The notes: generated by a model not told the origin, from the sequence alone. DNA of 10,789 nt from Acidobacteriota bacterium (GCA_020853255.1 JADYZI010000442.1:1-10789), one strand, 5' to 3'; counted from the first letter of the stretch, positions 1-6,575 are shown. A program made the numbers and translations.

Positions 1-109
1 GCAGTGAATTGGCCGGGTAGATCTCATATTTGAATCATTACAAAAATATCTATATTGTCAAAATAGAACAGAATGGCGCGGCTTGTCAACAACTTTGTAG
101 AAGGCTGCA

Positions 110-153
110 GCGATAGCGACGGGTTTGAGCCTAAGACCCCCCGTCGCTACCGC
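110..153. repeat. Imperfect hairpin in the lipA leader, possible intergenic repeat
   Basis: Bases 110-123 (gcgatagcgacggg) pair with 140-153 (cccgtcgctaccgc) over 13 of 14 positions, with one A-C mismatch and a 16-nt loop. The stem ends 39 nt before the lipA ATG. No T-run follows, so it is not a typical intrinsic terminator. It may be a copy of a dispersed palindromic element, a stabilising 5' structure of lipA mRNA, or the end of an upstream unit lying outside the window. Only one copy is present here, so the repeat label is inference. Confidence 0.45.
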
Positions 154-192
154 TCCCGGTTCTGACGGATGCAGTGCTAAACTGATCTTACA

Positions 193-1110
193 ATGGTCAT
201 GGTTGAAGAAAAGGTACTTGTACAAAAATTCCTTAATCGCAAACAGCGCGAACGTCTGAAAAAGCCTGATTGGCTGAAGATAAAGCTCGGCGACCCGGCG
301 AACCAGAATAAGGTGCTGAACCTGATAGACGGACTGAATCTGCACACGGTTTGCCAGGAAGCGAAATGCCCGAATATCTTTGAATGCTGGACGGACAAGA
401 CCGCGACTTTTATGCTCGGCGGCGATACATGCACGCGGCATTGCGGTTTTTGCGCGGTCAACAAAGGCAAGCCGATGGACCTCGACCCGCTTGAGCCGAC
501 GCACGTCGCAGAGGCAGTCAAGCATCTGGATCTCAAACACGCCGTCATCACATCCGTCAACCGCGACGACCTTGCAGACGGCGGTTCGATGCACTGGGCC
601 GAGACCATAACGCGCGTCCGCGAAATGAACCCGGAATGCAAGGTCGAGGTGCTGATACCTGATTTCAACGGCGACGAAGCAGCTTTGAATAATGTGCTGA
701 AAGCCCGCCCGGACGTGCTAAACCACAACACCGAAACCATCGCCCGACTCTATCGCCGCGTCCGCCCGGATGCAAAATATGAGCAAACGCTCGAACTGCT
801 CGAACGCTCGGCCCATTGGCGCGACACCGTTCAACCCGCGATGAAAACCAAAAGCGGAATCATGGCCGGATTAGGCGAAACCTTCGAAGAGGTAGTCGAT
901 CTAATGCGCGATCTCCGCTCGGTCTCATGCGACATCATGACCATCGGCCAATACCTCCAACCCTACGAAAAACGCCTCCCCGTCGAACGATACGTCACAC
1001 CCGAAGAATTCACCGAATGGAAAAAGATCGGCGAAGCAATGGGCTTCAAACACGTCGAATCTTCCCCGCTCACACGCAGCTCCTATCACGCGAGAGAGCA
1101 GGCAGAATAG
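193..1110 (+). CDS. lipA: Lipoyl synthase (radical SAM, two Fe-S clusters)
   Basis: Inserts two sulfurs into the octanoyl chain bound to lipoyl domains of 2-oxoacid dehydrogenases and the glycine cleavage H protein, in the cytoplasm. The 305-aa product has both hallmark cysteine sets. The auxiliary cluster set is C54, C59 and C65 (CX4CX5C, in CQEAKCPNIFEC). The radical SAM set is C80, C84 and C87 (CX3CX2C, in CTRHCGFC). The C-terminal RSSYHA at 295-300 holds the serine (S297 by analogy with the E. coli protein) that ligates the auxiliary cluster. KSGIMAGLGET near residue 220 is also typical of the family. Length matches the family. The start could be ATG 193 or ATG 199; neither has a clear Shine-Dalgarno. 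No lipB is adjacent. Codon choice drifts: CTG, CAG and AAG dominate the first half, CTC, CAA and AAA the second. Confidence 0.97.
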   Translation: MVMVEEKVLVQKFLNRKQRERLKKPDWLKIKLGDPANQNKVLNLIDGLNLHTVCQEAKCPNIFECWTDKTATFMLGGDTCTRHCGFCAVNKGKPMDLDPLEPTHVAEAVKHLDLKHAVITSVNRDDLADGGSMHWAETITRVREMNPECKVEVLIPDFNGDEAALNNVLKARPDVLNHNTETIARLYRRVRPDAKYEQTLELLERSAHWRDTVQPAMKTKSGIMAGLGETFEEVVDLMRDLRSVSCDIMTIGQYLQPYEKRLPVERYVTPEEFTEWKKIGEAMGFKHVESSPLTRSSYHAREQAE

Positions 1111-1135
1111 ATGCTACATTTATATAGAATTGCGC

Positions 1136-1147
1136 TACACTCTCTAC
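1136..1147 (+). promoter_or_regulatory. Candidate -10 (TACACT) for a leaderless antitoxin transcript
   Basis: TACACT at 1136-1141 fits TANNNT and ends 6 nt before the ATG at 1148. That is the spacing expected if transcription begins at or next to the start codon. There is no Shine-Dalgarno before this ATG, which suits a leaderless message. No convincing -35 is seen at 16-18 nt upstream. Weak evidence. Confidence 0.25.
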
Positions 1148-1372
1148 ATGAATGCTAATGTTGTATTACCTTTGGAGATTATGACGGTTGCCGAAAAGCT
1201 TGAGGTTATCGACACCGTCTGGGCAGATTTGCGGAAAAACGAAAGTGAAATTCCTGTTCCCGAAAGGCACCGCGAGATCTTGGCAAGCCGACGACGTGCG
1301 TTTGAGCGCGGCGAGATCGGCTATACAGACTGGGAAACTGCGAAAAAGGAAATTCGAAACCGCGTTTCATGA
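1148..1372 (+). CDS. Addiction-module antitoxin (PF09720-like)
   Basis: Small acidic/basic mixed protein of 74 aa, resembling the putative addiction module component family (TIGR02574/PF09720, unstable antitoxin). Family features seen are an N-terminal helix of the form L-x-x-AEKLEVIDTVWADL, then a central HREILASRRRAFERGE segment, and a C-terminal W-E-x-A-K-K-E-I helix. Such antitoxins bind and neutralise a ParE/RelE-fold toxin encoded just downstream. Here the stop TGA (1370-1372) overlaps the toxin ATG (1369-1371) as ATGA, the usual translationally coupled layout. I chose ATG 1148 over the in-frame TTG at 1130 because the family starts close to MxxxxLPLEIMTVAEKLE and a candidate -10 lies inside the longer version. 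The partner toxin is frameshifted, so this antitoxin may now be an orphan. Confidence 0.85.
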   Translation: MNANVVLPLEIMTVAEKLEVIDTVWADLRKNESEIPVPERHREILASRRRAFERGEIGYTDWETAKKEIRNRVS

Positions 1373-1661
1373 ACGTGATAATTCTTGATGACGCGAAAGA
1401 TGATCTTGCCGAGGATTTTGGTTTTACGAATCAAAGGAAAACGGCCTCGGACACTATTTCCTCGACACGATCTTTTCCGAGATCGATACGCTGACGAAAA
1501 ATGCTGGCATTCATCCGATGTATGACCCGCCTTACTATCTGATGATCTCGGATCGATTCCCTTTTTCTATTTACTATTTTGTCGAAGGCATTGATGTATT
1601 CGTTGAGGCCGTCATCGATCAACGCCGGGATCCGAAACGGATAAGTGAGCGATTGAACTAA
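1369..1661 (+). pseudogene. ParE/RelE-family toxin, broken by a one-base deletion
   Basis: The first frame starts MNVIILDDAKDDLAEDFGF and then leaves the homology. Reading moves into the second frame at about 1422-1427, which then gives YESKENGLGHYFLDTIF, YLMISDRFPFSIYYFVEG and AVIDQRRDPKRISERLN up to TAA 1659-1661. This is the ParE/RelE toxin pattern, with the strand ending in D-x-RR-DP. One T is missing in the run 1422-1425 (ggttttac instead of an expected ggtttttac). In the unshifted frame translation stops at TGA 1492-1494 after about 41 residues. The intact protein would be about 97 aa. It overlaps the antitoxin stop as ATGA. Loss of a toxin whose antitoxin is intact is an expected decay order. 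A sequencing indel or, much less likely, programmed frameshifting cannot be excluded. Confidence 0.85.
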
Positions 1662-1695
1662 CCGCACCGTTCTGACATAAAATGTCGATTGTGCC

Positions 1696-1815
1696 ATGAA
1701 AAAGTTGTCTCTGGCTACAATTTCCCTCGTAATGTTTGCAACGGGATTCTATTTTTACTCGTGTCACAACCGCGATCTGAGAGGCTGGCGTGGAAGAGTT
1801 TTTTCATCAGTTTGA
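1696..1815 (+). CDS. Doubtful 39-aa peptide with a hydrophobic N-terminus
   Basis: ATG 1696 opens a frame starting MKKLSLATISLVMFATGFYF, a basic start followed by a hydrophobic stretch as in a signal anchor, then YSCHNRD, ending at TGA 1813-1815. TAAAAT at 1678-1683 lies 12 nt upstream and could be a -10. From 1790 the +1 frame reads VEEFFHQFEERHGIPAE to TAA 1841-1843. A one-base change near 1789-1792 would therefore join the hydrophobic part to this acidic tail, whose stop overlaps the next toxin frame (ATAA). It may be a broken small membrane protein, a decayed antitoxin, or chance. No family recognised. Confidence 0.2.
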   Translation: MKKLSLATISLVMFATGFYFYSCHNRDLRGWRGRVFSSV

Positions 1816-1839
1816 AGAACGTCACGGCATTCCGGCCGA

Positions 1840-2167
1840 ATAAAGAAACGATATCGGGTCATTATCACGGAGCGGGCGAAACGGGACTTCGATAGGTCGT
1901 ATAAACGGGGCCGTAGAGAATGGGGCGACGCTGCGGTAAGGCAATGGTATCGTAAGATCAAGCTGCAGATAATTATGGTCGCTTTCCACTTTCCCGCTTG
2001 GACATTCAATTGCTCCGGAAAGTGAGGAGTTTGGCGGCGAGATCCGTCATATGATAATTGGTCGTTACAGAGTACTTTTCGAGATCGAAGGGAAACTTGT
2101 TCGGGTCATGCATTTGCGTGGCTCCTATTTGGGCCCTGAGCAACACGATCTGGGGGTTAATGAATGA
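1840..2167 (+). pseudogene. Second ParE/RelE-family toxin, frameshifted and lacking a start codon
   Basis: The first part (1840 onward) reads KKRYRVIITERAKRDFDRSY, then WGDAAVRQWYRKIKLQII. The frame changes at about 1989-1995 and continues FPLGHSIAPESEEFGGEI, then RHMIIGRYRVLFEIEGKLV and RVMHLRGSYLGP, to TGA 2165-2167. The C-terminal pattern APES-EFG-EIR...G-YRVLFEI...V...LR is that of the ParE toxin superfamily (PF05016). One extra base in cactttcccg (1987-1996) explains the shift. Without correction translation ends at TGA 2023-2025. The expected start codon position is ATA (1840-1842), in ATAA overlapping an upstream stop where ATGA would be normal; no ATG, GTG or TTG occurs between TGA 1813 and the homology. 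Corrected length is about 109 codons. Its sequence is unlike the first toxin, so it is not a tandem duplicate. Confidence 0.8.
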
Positions 2168-2619
2168 ACGAAACTGAAAACAAAAACGCGATCGAGATCC
2201 TCAACCGGATCATGGAACTGGAACTTGCCGGCGTGGTGCGTTATACGCATTACAGCTTGATGGTTTATGGATACAATCGAATTCCAATTGTGTCGTGGCT
2301 GAAGGGAAATGCGGATGAGAGCCTGGCACATGCATATAAGGCGGGCGAGTTTGTGACGATGCTGGGCGGGCATCCGAGTTTGAAGATCGGGCCGCTGCTT
2401 GAGACAGAGAAGCACGACATTGGCGACATCCTGCGCGAAAGCCTCGAGCACGAAAGTTCGACCCTGAAGGCTTATTACGACCTGCTTTCAAAGGTCGAGG
2501 GCCATTCCGTCTCGCTCGAAGAGTATGCACGCGAGATGATCCTGCAGGAAGAGATGCATCTGGACGAGGTCAATAAAATGCTCCGAAAGCCTGGCGACCT
2601 GGAACCCTTCAACGAGTAG
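2164..2619 (+). CDS. Bacterioferritin-like ferritin, probably haem-free
   Basis: Four-helix ferritin-fold protein of 151 aa, expected to oxidise Fe(II) at a di-iron centre and store or buffer iron in the cytoplasm. Likely metal ligands are E20 (or E18) in helix A, E52 and H56 in helix B, E95 or E97 in helix C, and E129 with H132 (EEMH) in helix D. Helix B has ESLAHA, so the glutamate is four residues before the histidine instead of the three in the classic Bfr ExxH. The residue at the Bfr haem-methionine position is L54, so haem binding is unlikely. Similar ESLxHAxxAGE sequences are, as far as I recall, a separate Bfr-like subfamily annotated bacterioferritin. ATG 2164 overlaps the TGA of the upstream toxin remnant (ATGA). 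A G-run at 2152-2156 sits 7 nt before the start and may serve as a weak ribosome binding site. No bacterioferritin-associated ferredoxin is adjacent. Confidence 0.88.
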   Translation: MNETENKNAIEILNRIMELELAGVVRYTHYSLMVYGYNRIPIVSWLKGNADESLAHAYKAGEFVTMLGGHPSLKIGPLLETEKHDIGDILRESLEHESSTLKAYYDLLSKVEGHSVSLEEYAREMILQEEMHLDEVNKMLRKPGDLEPFNE

Positions 2620-2643
2620 CGTAACTTGGGAACTGCAGAGTTT

Positions 2644-2718
2644 TGCGGAAGCCCGCACGGAGTAAGGGCGATTTATTCAACATTGCGAATTCGCCCTTAC
2701 TTCATGCGGGCTTCCGCA
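2644..2718. repeat. Palindromic intergenic repeat, copy 1 (near-perfect)
   Basis: Outer arms tgcggaagcccgca (2644-2657) and tgcgggcttccgca (2705-2718) are exact reverse complements over 14 bp. Inner arms gtaagggcga (2662-2671) and tcgcccttac (2691-2700) pair perfectly over 10 bp. A 4-nt internal loop on each side separates the two stems, and the apical loop is 19 nt. The element lies 24 nt after the ferritin stop and could protect or end that transcript. It could also be a REP/MITE-like dispersed element. A diverged copy occurs at 6587-6692 with both arms in the same order, which favours a dispersed element. Confidence 0.9.
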
Positions 2719-2740
2719 TTTGAATTCGAGCTTTTTCGGT

Positions 2741-2756
2741 CAGCTAAAATTCAGAG
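2741..2756 (+). promoter_or_regulatory. Candidate -10 region of the GNAT gene (TAAAAT motif)
   Basis: TAAAAT at 2745-2750 matches TATAAT in five of six positions and lies 20 nt before the ATG at 2771. TTGAAT at 2720-2725 could be a -35 at a long 19-nt spacing. The 16-nt stretch cRgctaaaattcRgag around it recurs at 10690-10705, upstream of another start codon, which gives the motif some independent support. It follows directly on the palindromic repeat. Confidence 0.4.
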
Positions 2757-2770
2757 ATACACACCACTCG

Positions 2771-3274
2771 ATGAACATTCTTTCAACCGAACGCCTTCAC
2801 TTGCGCGAGGTCACGCCGGCGGATGCCGAGTTTATCCTTGAGCTTTTGAACACGCCGAAGTTCAAAGCGTTCATCGGCGACCGGGGTGTGCGAACCATCG
2901 AGGACGCGGCAAAATACATCGAAGGGCGTTTTACAAAAAGCTACATTGAAAATGGGTTCGGCCTGTGGTTAATGGAACGGGCGGCGGACGCCGAGGCCGT
3001 AGGCATTTGCGGTTTTGTAAGCCGCAGCGAATTGCCCGATCCAGACATCGGTTTTGCTCTTCTGCCGCAATGCGAAAGGCAAGGCTACGCATTCGAAGCG
3101 GCCGAGGCCGTGATGCGATATGGACGGGAAACGCTAAAGCATTCTCGTGTGCTCGCCATCACAACACTCGACAACGAAAGTTCAGCCCGGCTTTTAACCA
3201 AGATCGGCTTTGTCTTTGAGAGAGAAATAGCAATGGGCGGCGAAACCTTAAAGCTTTTCGCCGCCGATGTTTAG
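2771..3274 (+). CDS. GNAT acetyltransferase, RimJ/RimL type
   Basis: Acetyl-CoA-dependent N-acetyltransferase of 167 aa (Acetyltransf_3-like). It begins with the subfamily's TERLHLREVTPADAEFILEL. Motif A is at 92-110, DIGFALLP followed by R103-Q104-G105-Y106-A107, the pyrophosphate-binding loop of the R/Q-x-x-G-x-G/A class, then EAAEAVMRYG. The C-terminal NESSARLLTKIGF at 135-147 is the typical N-x-x-S-x-x-L-x-x-K-x-GF motif. Substrates in this group include ribosomal protein N-termini, small amines and aminoglycoside-like compounds; the sequence does not say which. I chose ATG 2771 over the in-frame TTG at 2720 because family homology begins at MNILSTERL and a candidate -10 sits inside the extension. 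No Shine-Dalgarno is obvious. It converges with the S41 protease gene, with only 6 bp between the stops. Confidence 0.92.
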   Translation: MNILSTERLHLREVTPADAEFILELLNTPKFKAFIGDRGVRTIEDAAKYIEGRFTKSYIENGFGLWLMERAADAEAVGICGFVSRSELPDPDIGFALLPQCERQGYAFEAAEAVMRYGRETLKHSRVLAITTLDNESSARLLTKIGFVFEREIAMGGETLKLFAADV

Positions 3275-3280
3275 AGATCG

Positions 3281-6200
3281 TTATTGCTGTCTTGGACTCG
3301 CCGTCAATTCGCGAACTGCTCGATCAAGCTGCGAATCTTTGCCGGTCAAGGTTTCGCCGATCGGCCGCGTAACCGGCACATCGACCTGACGCGGATTCAG
3401 TTCCATGTTCTTGCCATCGCTGCCCGTGATCTTCTGCATCGGAAGCCGAAGCGTCGTTCCATCGAACAACTGTGTATTCCATGTAAAAATGATCCAACCG
3501 GCCGTCGGCTCGCCGACCACTTTGCCGAGCTTTAGCGTCCGATATCCTTCCGTCATGTCTTCGGCGTCTGAGAGCGAATGCTGATTTGTGACCAGCACCG
3601 TCGGCCGTTCAAGCGCACGCTGGCCTAGGTTTGACCTGGCGGGCACATCCCAAAATCCGCGCTGTTTCATTGTCAGATAACCTTTCCGGGCCAGAACGTC
3701 GATGACATAGACGTTTACAAAACCGCCGTTGTTGTTGCGTATGTCAACGACGACGCCTTCCTTCGCCTGGTTATCGACGTCGAGGTCGGCATAAAGCTGC
3801 GTCAGCGAATTCGCGGACATATCCGGGATGTGAACATACCCGATCCGTCCGCCGCTTATCCGTGCAATGTATGCCCGGTTGTCTTCGACCCATTGGCGAT
3901 AAAGCAGGTTCTTTTCGGCCCCGGTCGAAACCGGTTTGAGCACGACATCGTGTTTGCCGGTGCCGTCCGGCGAGCTTGAAATGCCTAGCACGACGCGCCG
4001 GCCGACCTTGTTTTCAAGCAACTCATCCAGATTCGTCCGGCCGTTGATCGCAGTGCCGTCAACGCTTAGAAGATGATCGCCAACGCGAATGCCGCCCGCG
4101 ACCGCCGCCGGGCTAAGTGCAATGATCTCAGTTATTTTCAGCCGTCCGTTCGTCTCAAATTCATTGCGGTCAAAACGAAGGCCGAGTTTACCAATAGGCG
4201 CAGGCTGCGAACCTGACTGGCCGCCAACTCCCAGATGCGACGCGTTCAGCTCGCCGACCATCATGTTCATCAACCTTCGCACTTCGTCGATCGTTTTGGC
4301 CGATGAGATCAGCGGTTCATAGGTCGCTCGGACGGCGTTCCAATCGGCGCCGTGATATTTGTCGTCGTAAAAATTATCACGCAGGAACCGCCAGCCCTGT
4401 TTAAATACCTCCATCTTTTCCCGAGCAAAATCGACATTGATATTTATGTTCAGGCTCAGCGGCCGAACATCGCGGCGTTCAAGGCCGACGATGTTTATCC
4501 GGCCGTTCTCGATATAAAAGACCTCTTTGCTGTCCGGCGAAAACTGCGCCTGCGATTTAAATCCGGGCGTCGAAGTTATCTGTTTCGACGAGTTATCGGT
4601 CGCCAGCTCTTCGAGCGAGCGTGTATAAAGGTTCATCTGGCCCTCGGCGGACGCCGAGATCAGCAGCGTTTTTCCGTCAGGGCTGATCGCTACATTGCCG
4701 TTGTCCACACCCGTGTTTATAAAGCTCGCCCGTCGCTTAATATCCTCGAATACGATCTCGATATTTTTCGCCGCATCCTTTTTCTCCGGCGAGGCAGTTG
4801 GCGATGGTGCGGGCGTCGGCGTCGAAGCCGGCAGAGGCGGCCGCCGGTCCTGCGGATTCTCCTGCCGGAAAAGATCGCGAAACTGGTCTTCGCGGAATCG
4901 CGGCGTTCTCAGTTTCAGATCGATCCTGGCAATGATGCCTTCTTCGGTCCGCTGGCTTGAATCGAAAAGAATGTACGATCCGTCCGGACTCCATGCGAGC
5001 GAACTGCTGTTCGAATTCGACAAAAAGCTGATCGGCCTTGCGGGGCCGCCGGCGGCCGGGACGACATTCACATTCACATACGAACGATTCTCCGGCGCGT
5101 TCGTTAAAAACGCTATCCATTTATTATCCGGCGACCATTGTAGAGCCTCGCGGCCGAGCAGCGGCGACGGATCGGCAAAGATCTTGCTTACCTCGCGTTC
5201 GCGTTTTGAATCGATGTCGTAAATAAAAACGGCCCGTGAATTTCGAATAAACGCCAGCGATTTTCCGTCCGGCGAAAACGAAGGGGCCGCGTCCGCATCG
5301 GGCGTTCCGGTGATCCGCGATTCGGTCTCGGTCGCAAATTCATATTGGAATAGGTCCATCGAACCGTCGCGTTCCGATGCGTAAACGATCCGCTTGCTGT
5401 CCGGCGACCACGTGACATGCGATTCGGCCGCCGGCGTGTCTGTTACCTGTGCGGCGTCGCCGCCCTCTTTCGCCGACCCCGCAAATACCTCGCCCCGTGC
5501 GATAACCGCAACCTTTTTACCGTCCGGCGAAAGGACAAATTCGCGTATCTGTGTTGAGAGGTTGATCCGCTCCGCGATCGGGCTCGATGCGGCGCCGCGA
5601 AGAGTGACCGGCACTTCCTGCGGCTTTCCGCCTGACGTTTTTGTTTTCCAGATGCCGAAATTTCGTTCAAAGACGATCTCTTCACCGTCGTAAGAGAGGC
5701 TCGGCCAAAGCACGCGGCCGTCGGTAAAGCTCGTGATGGCTTTTGCCTGCGATCCGCGGTTCTGCGACCACAAATTTTGCTGGCCGCCGCGGTCTGAAAC
5801 GTAGTAAAGGTGCGAGCCGTCCGCTGTCGCCATGGGCCAAAGCTGCTTTGCCCCGCGATCCGTCAGTTCGGTATAGGCTTCTCCGTTCTTTTGCCATAAT
5901 TCGGTTTCGTCGATATGGCTGCGGCCGTGCCGCCACCATTGGTTCGACGAGATGCCGCGTGCGGCAAAGATAATACTTCCGTCCGCAAGCGGCGACGCTC
6001 CGAACTCATTTGTAAAGCGATCAGAACTGACCTGCATCGGCGTTCCGCCCGCCGACGAAACGCGGTAAACATCGTTCATCCCCGCAATATCGCGGCTTGT
6101 GGACGAAAAATAAAGCCAATTGCCGTCGCGCGACCAGCTATCCAACTGCTCGTTAGCGTCGTCGTAAGTTATCCGCTTCAGATCACCGCTCGCGAGGTCG

Positions 6201-6484
6201 AGCACGTAAATATCGCCGCCGCCGGTGCGGTTCGACCCAAAGGCGAGCTTCCGGCCGTCCGGCGAATAAAGCGGCTTTGATTCATTTGCCGGATGCGAAA
6301 CAAGCAAACTCGCCGTTCCGCCCGCCGCCGGCACCGTCCAGACATCACCGCCGGAGACAAAAGCGATCTCCTTTCGATCAGGCGAAAACGACGGCTCGGT
6401 CATATACCGCTTTGCGTTCTGTGCAGAAACGACGGTCAACGAAAGAACAAAGACAACCACGAACAATATTGAAGTTTTGAACAT
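3281..6484 (-). CDS. Exported tricorn-like S41 peptidase
   Basis: Secreted or periplasmic serine protease of about 1067 aa, close to Thermoplasma tricorn in length (1071). MFKTSILFVVVFVLSLTVVSA-QNA is a signal peptide. Residues of about 25-540 are a beta-propeller built from PD40/WD40-like units marked by repeated SPDGK-x-hAF. A Pro/Thr/Ser-rich linker (about 543-568, RRPPLPASTPTPAPSPTASP) precedes more propeller units. The tricorn core C1 domain starts near 690. H711 in DDKYHGADW matches the tricorn catalytic His, PDZ is about 760-850, and the S41 domain follows. S972-D973 (HSLSDAED) matches the nucleophile region and E1028 (NMELNP) the downstream Glu. The likely role is cleaving short peptides fed through the propeller. 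The frame extends upstream to 6580, but I chose ATG 6484 because the signal peptide starts there and a perfect TATAAT lies in the extension. No Shine-Dalgarno is evident. Confidence 0.93.
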   Translation of the reverse strand: MFKTSILFVVVFVLSLTVVSAQNAKRYMTEPSFSPDRKEIAFVSGGDVWTVPAAGGTASLLVSHPANESKPLYSPDGRKLAFGSNRTGGGDIYVLDLASGDLKRITYDDANEQLDSWSRDGNWLYFSSTSRDIAGMNDVYRVSSAGGTPMQVSSDRFTNEFGASPLADGSIIFAARGISSNQWWRHGRSHIDETELWQKNGEAYTELTDRGAKQLWPMATADGSHLYYVSDRGGQQNLWSQNRGSQAKAITSFTDGRVLWPSLSYDGEEIVFERNFGIWKTKTSGGKPQEVPVTLRGAASSPIAERINLSTQIREFVLSPDGKKVAVIARGEVFAGSAKEGGDAAQVTDTPAAESHVTWSPDSKRIVYASERDGSMDLFQYEFATETESRITGTPDADAAPSFSPDGKSLAFIRNSRAVFIYDIDSKREREVSKIFADPSPLLGREALQWSPDNKWIAFLTNAPENRSYVNVNVVPAAGGPARPISFLSNSNSSSLAWSPDGSYILFDSSQRTEEGIIARIDLKLRTPRFREDQFRDLFRQENPQDRRPPLPASTPTPAPSPTASPEKKDAAKNIEIVFEDIKRRASFINTGVDNGNVAISPDGKTLLISASAEGQMNLYTRSLEELATDNSSKQITSTPGFKSQAQFSPDSKEVFYIENGRINIVGLERRDVRPLSLNININVDFAREKMEVFKQGWRFLRDNFYDDKYHGADWNAVRATYEPLISSAKTIDEVRRLMNMMVGELNASHLGVGGQSGSQPAPIGKLGLRFDRNEFETNGRLKITEIIALSPAAVAGGIRVGDHLLSVDGTAINGRTNLDELLENKVGRRVVLGISSSPDGTGKHDVVLKPVSTGAEKNLLYRQWVEDNRAYIARISGGRIGYVHIPDMSANSLTQLYADLDVDNQAKEGVVVDIRNNNGGFVNVYVIDVLARKGYLTMKQRGFWDVPARSNLGQRALERPTVLVTNQHSLSDAEDMTEGYRTLKLGKVVGEPTAGWIIFTWNTQLFDGTTLRLPMQKITGSDGKNMELNPRQVDVPVTRPIGETLTGKDSQLDRAVRELTASPRQQ

Positions 6485-6547
6485 ATTGAACAAATTTGCT
6501 GTCGGGTCTGAAGGACTTTGAAGTACCAGGCATATACGCCCGCCGGC

Positions 6548-6575
6548 ATTATAGGGTTTTCGGTATTTTTTCCAA
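6548..6575 (-). promoter_or_regulatory. Candidate sigma70 promoter for the S41 protease gene
   Basis: On the minus strand TATAAT (6553-6548) is a perfect -10. TTGGAA (6575-6570) is a 4/6 match to the -35 at a 16-nt spacing. Transcription would begin near 6541, giving a leader of about 57 nt before ATG 6484. This site argues against the longer reading frame starting at 6580. Confidence 0.55.

Noticed and set aside
177..740. 187-aa open frame on the minus strand opposite lipA
   Set aside because: It lies antisense to a well-supported radical SAM gene, has low-complexity Ser/Arg composition and matches no family; a shadow frame.
1369..1494. Programmed frameshifting in the first toxin
   Set aside because: The site ggttttac is not a classic slippery heptamer, no downstream stimulator is evident, and the neighbouring toxin is broken in the opposite direction; decay or an indel error is simpler.
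4352..4960. 202-aa open frame on the plus strand inside the S41 protease gene
   Set aside because: Arg-rich shadow of the GC-rich minus-strand coding sequence, without a ribosome binding site or recognisable domain.
3960..6380. Recurring ccgtccggcgaa-like words across the S41 gene
   Set aside because: These encode the repeated SPDGK units of the beta-propeller on the minus strand, so they are protein repeats and not a CRISPR array or mobile repeat.
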